From the NCBI GenBank assembly GCA_002049985.1, contig MVCY01000001.1:1-25031 (forward strand): a stretch of 25,031 bases of DNA, in the 5' to 3' direction. The notes under the pieces are model-generated. The model saw nothing but the letters and a program-made list of their open reading frames with translations. It ran no database searches and had not been told where the DNA came from. The translations under genes were made by a program, and so were the position numbers. Of this stretch, positions 22,093-25,031 are shown piece after piece (position 1 is the first letter of the stretch; the number at the start of each line of letters is the position of its first letter). The stretch comes from Candidatus Latescibacteria bacterium 4484_181. GTDB lineage: Bacteria; Latescibacterota; MVCY01.

Positions 22093-22335
22093 TCAATAAA
22101 AATTGTCTCCGGAATCAAATTCCGGCTCAAGCAGTTTTCGGAAATATTCCTGAATTGCCTGTCTGGAAAGTTCTCTGTCCCCTTTGGGACAATTTCCAAA
22201 AGCTAAAACTCTGTCAAACTCCAGTTCTGTTACAGTCCTGAAGTTCAAAAGCTTAGAGATTGCTGTGAGTGCAATCCTTTGATTACACTCACAAGCTTTT
22301 TCAGACATTTTGCATTTCCGGGGGGCACAAAACAT
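22093..22335 (-). CDS. Cysteine-rich probable zinc-binding protein (80 aa)
   Basis: ATG 22335 overlaps the clamp-like gene stop by one base (TAATG). The product begins MFCAPRKCKMSEKACECNQR, with C3, C8, C15, C17, and a later C49-P in GNCPKGD. This spacing, with N-terminal Cys-clusters followed by a CP(K)G motif, resembles small zinc-binding phage proteins sometimes found near transcription or replication genes. The C-terminal half is helical and acidic. Metal binding and DNA binding are inferred. Confidence 0.72.
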   Translation of the reverse strand: MFCAPRKCKMSEKACECNQRIALTAISKLLNFRTVTELEFDRVLAFGNCPKGDRELSRQAIQEYFRKLLEPEFDSGDNFY

Positions 22336-22946
22336 TATACTTTCACTATTCCCATAACCAAGACTGTCATAGACGCCCCGGGATCGTTTTTGCACCTGAA
22401 GGTTATCCCAGCGGCTTCATTTTCTCCTGACCTAAACTTGTGCAGGGATACTCTGCCCCGGACAGGCTTAAATTCCTTTAGGGCTTTGATGGCTTTTTCC
22501 ATCAAGGCTACATCAAGAACGATTATCTCTTCCCCTTCTTGATTTATCTCTTTCTCCAAGTCAGGGAAGCATTCGTCTATGTTTCTCTGTGAGATAATGA
22601 CTGAAGTATCCAGATCGGTGCAGCCGAATTTAAGGGTTTCTTCTTCCTTGTCCATGATAGCGCGCTCCAATACAGGGAGAGCCTCTTTCTTGGGCATATT
22701 CCTGAGTACCTTCTCTGCTGTGGCTGGAGTGATAAGATCGTCCGGTGTGTAACCGTCCTTAACCCCTATGTCAGGATAATCGGAATCGGGGAGGCGTACC
22801 TCCTCTGTATCCTTCACGGCAATTAGAATATTGCCATCTGTGACAATGGCCTGGTCACCTTTCAAGTATAGGCGTCTTACAGCCTTGCAGTTATGGTTTT
22901 TTGGGGCGTATTTTGCTAAAGCCAGTTTCTCTCTCGTGATAAGCAT
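22335..22946 (-). CDS. Sliding-clamp-like protein (DNA polymerase III beta type), short
   Basis: The 203-aa product has the feel of a beta clamp: an N-terminal LITREKLALAKYAPKNHN strand/helix, the loop VTDGNILIAVK (cf. ATDGxxLA), PDSDYPDIG and NIDECFPDLEKEI (the DYPD/FPD-type signatures seen before clamp domain borders), and a C-terminal MEKAIKALKEF helix with strand VSLHKFR. True beta clamps are ~370 aa, so this holds perhaps one and a half to two of the three domains and would need a higher-order ring, as some phage clamps do. ATG has GGAGG seven bases upstream and overlaps the previous gene by 31 bp. Its partner might be the family A polymerase. Confidence 0.7.
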   Translation of the reverse strand: MLITREKLALAKYAPKNHNCKAVRRLYLKGDQAIVTDGNILIAVKDTEEVRLPDSDYPDIGVKDGYTPDDLITPATAEKVLRNMPKKEALPVLERAIMDKEEETLKFGCTDLDTSVIISQRNIDECFPDLEKEINQEGEEIIVLDVALMEKAIKALKEFKPVRGRVSLHKFRSGENEAAGITFRCKNDPGASMTVLVMGIVKV

Positions 22947-23086
22947 TTTTTATCCTCCATTTTTAGGGTTTCTTCTCTCAGGCGTTGCTTGATTTCCGGT
23001 GACGCCTCCGGAAGCATGTTCAAGTAAGCATTGATTCTCTCACATGCTTCCAGTTGCTTTATAATGTCTTCAATCCCGGGCTTCAT
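22916..23086 (-). CDS. Hypothetical protein (56 aa)
   Basis: ATG 23086 overlaps the previous stop (ATGA); an upstream in-frame ATG at 23101 would overlap it further. The product begins MKPGIEDIIKQLEACERINA and is almost all helix, with PEIKQRLREETLKMEDKK near the end, so a small coiled-coil or helical bundle. It overlaps the clamp-like gene by 31 bp, so the two are translationally linked. The function is unknown. Confidence 0.65.
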   Translation of the reverse strand: MKPGIEDIIKQLEACERINAYLNMLPEASPEIKQRLREETLKMEDKKCLSRERNWL

Positions 23087-23301
23087 AGTTCGCCTAAACA
23101 AAGAGTTTTGAATTCACCTTTGCCTTGCCATGGAATCAAATCTACAATGTACTTGTCCCGGTCTGCTTTTTCGTCATACTGAAGATAGACTCTAATTGCA
23201 CCTTCCCAGCCGGCGGCGGTTACGATCAAACCAGATTCCTTGGTTCCACACCTGGTAGCCTGGCCTCGGTTTCCTTGTAAAGTGCCATAAAAATGTGACA
23301 T
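23083..23301 (-). CDS. Conserved small phage protein, MSHFYG family (72 aa)
   Basis: ATG 23301 follows AGGGGG by four to five bases and starts MSHFYGTLQGNRGQATRCGT, which is a recognisable small conserved protein of phages and prophages: MSHFYGxxQGNRGxATRxGTxxSG at the N-terminus, then a GWEGAIRVYL strand and a DLIPWQGKGE strand near the end. The longer frame to 23331 is not needed. The function is unknown to me. The motif TRCGTKxSG suggests a tight turn and possible nucleic-acid or cofactor contact, but this is only a guess. Confidence 0.82.
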   Translation of the reverse strand: MSHFYGTLQGNRGQATRCGTKESGLIVTAAGWEGAIRVYLQYDEKADRDKYIVDLIPWQGKGEFKTLCLGEL

Positions 23302-23350
23302 AAAACCCCCTTTCGAGCAGTTTATTGTCATGCTCAGGACGTTTAGAGTT

Positions 23351-23710
23351 TTAGTTGCGAAACCAGTAATCTACACCGTCAAAGTCTACACAAAAGTAGT
23401 CTGCTTTCAGGTCCTGGGCGGCCCATTCCCAGTCAATGCAGTACAACGGCCAATTGGAGATATCTTGTACTGCTCCTATGTCTTCAGCGAGTTCCTGGGC
23501 ATACTGTTTAAAGTAGCTATCCCTGATTAAGGTTTCTCCATACTCCCAGTCAGGGGAGCGGTCTGCTTGTTCTGCAAGGGATGTCAAAATGTCCAGTTCT
23601 TCCTGTTCTTCGGGTTCAAGTAGATCATCTTCTGCGCGTTCGTGGAGTTCCACAATACGGGCAATAATGTCTCTGCTATCAATTATGTCTTGGGAATTAT
23701 CAACGATCAT
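23351..23710 (-). CDS. Acidic ArdA-C-terminal-like protein, possible antirestriction factor (119 aa)
   Basis: ATG 23710 follows GGGGG by seven bases. The product is strongly acidic: 32 Asp/Glu against 8 Arg/Lys in 119 residues. Its C-terminal half, YFKQYAQELAEDIGA...then CIDWEWAAQDLKADY and DGVDYWFRN, follows the pattern of the ArdA C-terminal domain (AxExAxDxG...IDWExxARDL...DGxxFR). ArdA proteins mimic B-form DNA and block type I restriction enzymes. It is shorter than ArdA (~165 aa) and lacks a recognisable N-terminal domain, so this may be a relative with another role. It is a plausible early-gene function. Family link by pattern only. Confidence 0.55.
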   Translation of the reverse strand: MIVDNSQDIIDSRDIIARIVELHERAEDDLLEPEEQEELDILTSLAEQADRSPDWEYGETLIRDSYFKQYAQELAEDIGAVQDISNWPLYCIDWEWAAQDLKADYFCVDFDGVDYWFRN

Positions 23711-23722
23711 CTTTGTACCCCC

Positions 23723-23833
23723 TCATAAAATGCCCGAATCAGGAGCGGAGAACTTATCCATGTCCTGATCCAGGCTAAACAATTGCCACCATGGAGAATC
23801 TATCCGCCTGGCAACTGCTGTCTTACTTGTCAT
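23723..23833 (-). CDS. Small hypothetical protein (36 aa)
   Basis: The gap between the two acidic genes holds an ATG at 23833 inside the end of the upstream gene, with GGAAAG seven bases before it, and a frame ending TGA at 23725-23723. The product begins MTSKTAVARRIDSPWWQLFS and ends LDQDMDKFSAPDSGIL. No family recognised. Overlapping start, fitting size and a ribosome binding site suggest a real gene, but at 36 codons chance cannot be ruled out. Confidence 0.5.
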   Translation of the reverse strand: MTSKTAVARRIDSPWWQLFSLDQDMDKFSAPDSGIL

Positions 23834-24194
23834 AGTAATCTTTCCGGGAATCCCAGTTGGCATAGAAACCATCGGTTATACCATCTTCAAACACTCCCCA
23901 AACGTCAAAAGAGGCTACTTCATCCAAGGCTTTGAGTTCATGGCAAAAGAACTCAAATGGAGAAAACTGTCGGTTACTAACTTCTGCACTATAGCAGATG
24001 GATATGAATACTTCCTGGGCGTCCTCCACGTTCTCAATGATTCCGGAGAAACCGTCTACCATAAAGCGTGGTATCTCTGTTCCAATTTCGGGTAAGTCCT
24101 GCCAGGAGGCTATATTATAGCCTCTCTCAAAGCCTTCTTCATATATCTGCTTTTCAAGCATTTTGTATCGCAGCTCAGTGGTTACTTCAGTCAT
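23823..24194 (-). CDS. Acidic hypothetical protein (123 aa)
   Basis: ATG 24194 follows a perfect AGGAGGT by six bases, one of the best sites in the window. The product has 26 Asp/Glu in 123 residues, an N-terminal helix with YEEGFERGYNIASWQDLPEI, and a C-terminal FEDGITDGFYANWDSRKDYY. Two FxxG(I/Y)xxGfxxxW-like segments flank the central aromatic, acidic region. I do not recognise its family. Position as the first full-length gene of the leftward operon and its acidity suggest an early host-takeover or anti-defence protein, by inference only. Confidence 0.72.
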   Translation of the reverse strand: MTEVTTELRYKMLEKQIYEEGFERGYNIASWQDLPEIGTEIPRFMVDGFSGIIENVEDAQEVFISICYSAEVSNRQFSPFEFFCHELKALDEVASFDVWGVFEDGITDGFYANWDSRKDYYDK

Positions 24195-24249
24195 GGTTTA
24201 CCTCCTCTTCCGGCAATGTTACAATCTCTCTAATCGTGAATTGTTTCAT
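24187..24249 (-). CDS. Leader peptide-sized ORF (20 aa) at head of leftward operon
   Basis: ATG 24249-24247 lies eight bases after AGGAGG, and the frame ends TGA 24189-24187, overlapping the start of the 123-aa gene. The product is MKQFTIREIVTLPEEEVNHD. The ribosome binding site AGGAGGT of the next gene lies inside its final codons. This could be a real tiny gene, or a leader ORF whose translation opens the next start. Confidence 0.5.
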   Translation of the reverse strand: MKQFTIREIVTLPEEEVNHD

Positions 24250-24295
24250 TATCCTTACCTCCTGAGATTGTGTTTGTCTTTTGTCAATTAACTCC

Positions 24296-24312
24296 TGCAC
24301 AAGTCATGCCAA
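24296..24312 (-). promoter_or_regulatory. Sigma-54-like promoter candidate
   Basis: Read on the - strand the 17 bases TTGGCATGACTTGTGCA match the sigma-54 consensus YTGGCACGRNNNTTGCW at 12 of 14 defined positions, including the invariant GG and GC with correct spacing. It points toward the leader ORF 47 bases downstream. Matches of this quality can occur by chance about once in 25 kb, so position is the main support. Confidence 0.35.
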
Positions 24313-24464
24313 ACACAAGAGAGTGACAGGAAATAATAACAATAACAGTACGTTAAAAGGAAATTGCTACAGTAAGCAAGTATTTTTGGCATTGGTTAAG
24401 AATCTCCAACAGTTTGCCAGGATATTAAGGGGAGAAAGTGAGAAAGGAAGTGAAAAAGTAACAG

Positions 24465-24493
24465 AGTATTGGGAGGTTAAAAGTAATAGTCAA
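24465..24493 (-). promoter_or_regulatory. Sigma-70-like promoter candidate for the leftward early operon
   Basis: On the - strand TTGACT (24493-24488) is separated by 17 bases from AATACT (24470-24465): five of six and four of six matches to the -35 and -10 consensus. It points at the early operon about 215 bases upstream of the leader ORF. The palindrome and repeat cluster lies immediately upstream (24500-24591). Confidence 0.4.
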
Positions 24494-24499
24494 AGTAGA

Positions 24500-24591
24500 C
24501 TGGTCAGAATTAGCCAATTGGCTAAAGTTAGCCAATACGTAATCAGAGTACGTATGTGTAACCAAGTTACACACTGGTCAGATTTAGCCAA
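24500..24591. repeat. TTAGCCAA repeats and 18-bp direct repeat
   Basis: CTGGTCAGAATTAGCCAA (24500-24517) recurs as CTGGTCAGATTTAGCCAA (24574-24591), one mismatch in 18. The core TTAGCCAA occurs at 24510, 24528 and 24584, and its complement at 24518-24525 creates the perfect 16-bp palindrome TTAGCCAATTGGCTAA (24510-24525). The set looks like binding sites for a regulator or initiator. Confidence 0.7.
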
Positions 24592-24610
24592 CACGTACAA
24601 GTACCTGTAC
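24536..24610. repeat. Cluster of short palindromes (TACGTA, TGTGTAAC/GTTACACA, GTAC)
   Basis: TACGTA occurs at 24536-24541 and 24549-24554. TGTGTAAC (24555-24562) and GTTACACA (24566-24573) form a perfect 8-bp inverted repeat around CAA. GTAC occurs three times at 24595, 24601 and 24607. All lie in 75 bases outside any gene. Confidence 0.65.
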
Positions 24611-24661
24611 AATTCACCACACATTACCTGTAGTCACTAATTCAACCCATAATCCCCTGAA

Positions 24662-24673
24662 ACAGTTAACTGT
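24662..24673. repeat. 12-bp palindrome ACAGTTAACTGT
   Basis: A perfect palindrome of 12 bp lies 52 bases right of the GTAC cluster. It fits a dimeric-repressor half-site arrangement. Its role is not shown. Confidence 0.5.
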
Positions 24674-24947
24674 CTGATATTACTACATTCCTTATGTCGC
24701 TTAACGTACATTATGTAAAATTCGGGTTTCTGAGATGGGTTTCCAGGGTTCGATTTCCTGAATGTGAAAAAGGTAATGAGAGACAGAACACAGTTTCTTC
24801 ATATTTGCACAAAAAGGTGTCTCTATTGAACGCAGGATACTCAGGAGCACCTTACCCCTTTGTAATGTCCTTTGCGTTGAATCTACCCACCAAAGAATGA
24901 GAATTTGAAGATTCAGGGGTTTCTTGGGTCTTGAGTATTCACACTCA

Positions 24948-25031
24948 TGCACACACGCACACGCACATACGCACGCGCGTGAGAGAGAATCATAGAGAAT
25001 GAGAGTAACAGGAATAGAGAGGGGGGGGGGG
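24948..25031. repeat. Simple-sequence tract ending in poly-G (contig end)
   Basis: CA-dinucleotide-rich sequence (ACACACGCACACGCACATACG) is followed by GA-rich sequence and then eleven G at the extreme end. The final G run looks like a sequencing or assembly artefact rather than phage sequence; the CA and GA tract before it may be partly affected as well. Confidence 0.6.

Larger units (their letters stand above)
24250..25031. other. Noncoding control/end region
   Basis: About 780 bp without a convincing gene. From left: sigma-54-like site (24296-24312), A-rich/purine-rich stretch (24328-24466), sigma-70-like site (24465-24493), repeats and palindromes (24500-24673), then sequence with nothing clear until simple CA/CG/GA-rich sequence (about 24948-25019) and 11 G at 25021-25031. 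Open frames of 68-119 codons here have low-complexity products, no ribosome binding sites and no neighbours, and are not called. Confidence 0.6.

Noticed and set aside
24282..24287. Perfect TTGACA on the - strand upstream of the leader ORF
   Set aside because: No -10-like hexamer at 15-19 bases; the sequence at that distance is the AGGAGG ribosome binding site.
24281..24640. 119-codon + strand frame in the right-end region
   Set aside because: Low-complexity product (Asn, Lys and Ser runs), no ribosome binding site, and it lies over the promoter and repeat cluster.
24744..24760. tRNA T-arm-like hairpin CAGGG-TTCGATT-TCCTG, possible tRNA or attP core
   Set aside because: The arm is good, but there is no matching acceptor stem, D-arm or anticodon arm around it, and no integrase in the window.
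24694..24952. 68-codon + strand and 83-codon - strand frames near the contig end
   Set aside because: They overlap each other, lack ribosome binding sites and resemble no protein; the area is near a probable assembly edge.

Overview
The window is one arm of a tailed-phage (podovirus-type) genome, most likely from an uncultured or little-studied virus of a Gram-negative bacterium. The call rests on a T7-like run of tail-tube, internal-virion and tail-fibre genes on the + strand, facing a long compact block of replication, repair and small early genes on the - strand. No terminase, portal, integrase, phage RNA polymerase, tRNA, IS element or CRISPR array is visible. The true major capsid and packaging genes presumably lie left of position 1. 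Host identity cannot be read from the window.

Region 1 (1-11657, + strand, late/virion genes): C-terminal part of a head structural protein, a GC-rich hairpin, a 54-aa gene, then equivalents of T7 gp11 and gp12 (tail tubular proteins A and B), gp13 (GNAT-fold), gp14, gp15 and gp16 (internal/ejection proteins), a 98-aa M15-type endolysin, a T7 gp17-like tail fibre with three copies of a repeat, and an 81-aa gene. Most neighbours overlap by a few bases (ATGA, TAATG, GTGA), so the block looks translationally coupled.

Region 2 (11651-24249, - strand, read right to left): starting from the right end, a 20-codon leader ORF, acidic small proteins including one resembling the C-terminal part of ArdA antirestriction proteins, a sliding-clamp-like protein, a Cys-rich protein, several small unknowns, a probable lipoprotein and a membrane protein, a Cro/CI-type regulator, an XPD/DinG-type Fe-S helicase, a putative ssDNA-binding protein, a strong intergenic hairpin, a PD-(D/E)XK nuclease, a Sak4/RecA-like ATPase, an ERCC4/XPF-type nuclease with helix-hairpin-helix motifs, a family 4-like uracil-DNA glycosylase, more small genes, and finally a family A DNA polymerase with proofreading domain. 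Together they form a replication/recombination/repair module. No primase and no DnaB-type helicase are seen.

Region 3 (24250-25031): about 780 bp with no convincing gene. It holds a sigma-70-like and a sigma-54-like promoter candidate, both pointing left into the early operon, and a dense set of palindromes and TTAGCCAA repeats (24500-24673) that look like operator or origin sites. It ends in simple sequence and a run of 11 G that is probably a contig-end artefact.

The late and early blocks converge and overlap by 7 bp at 11651-11657 with no visible terminator. Four small genes absent from a standard 60-codon ORF cut-off (658-822, 13632-13775, 23723-23833, 24187-24249) were found by reading the gaps.
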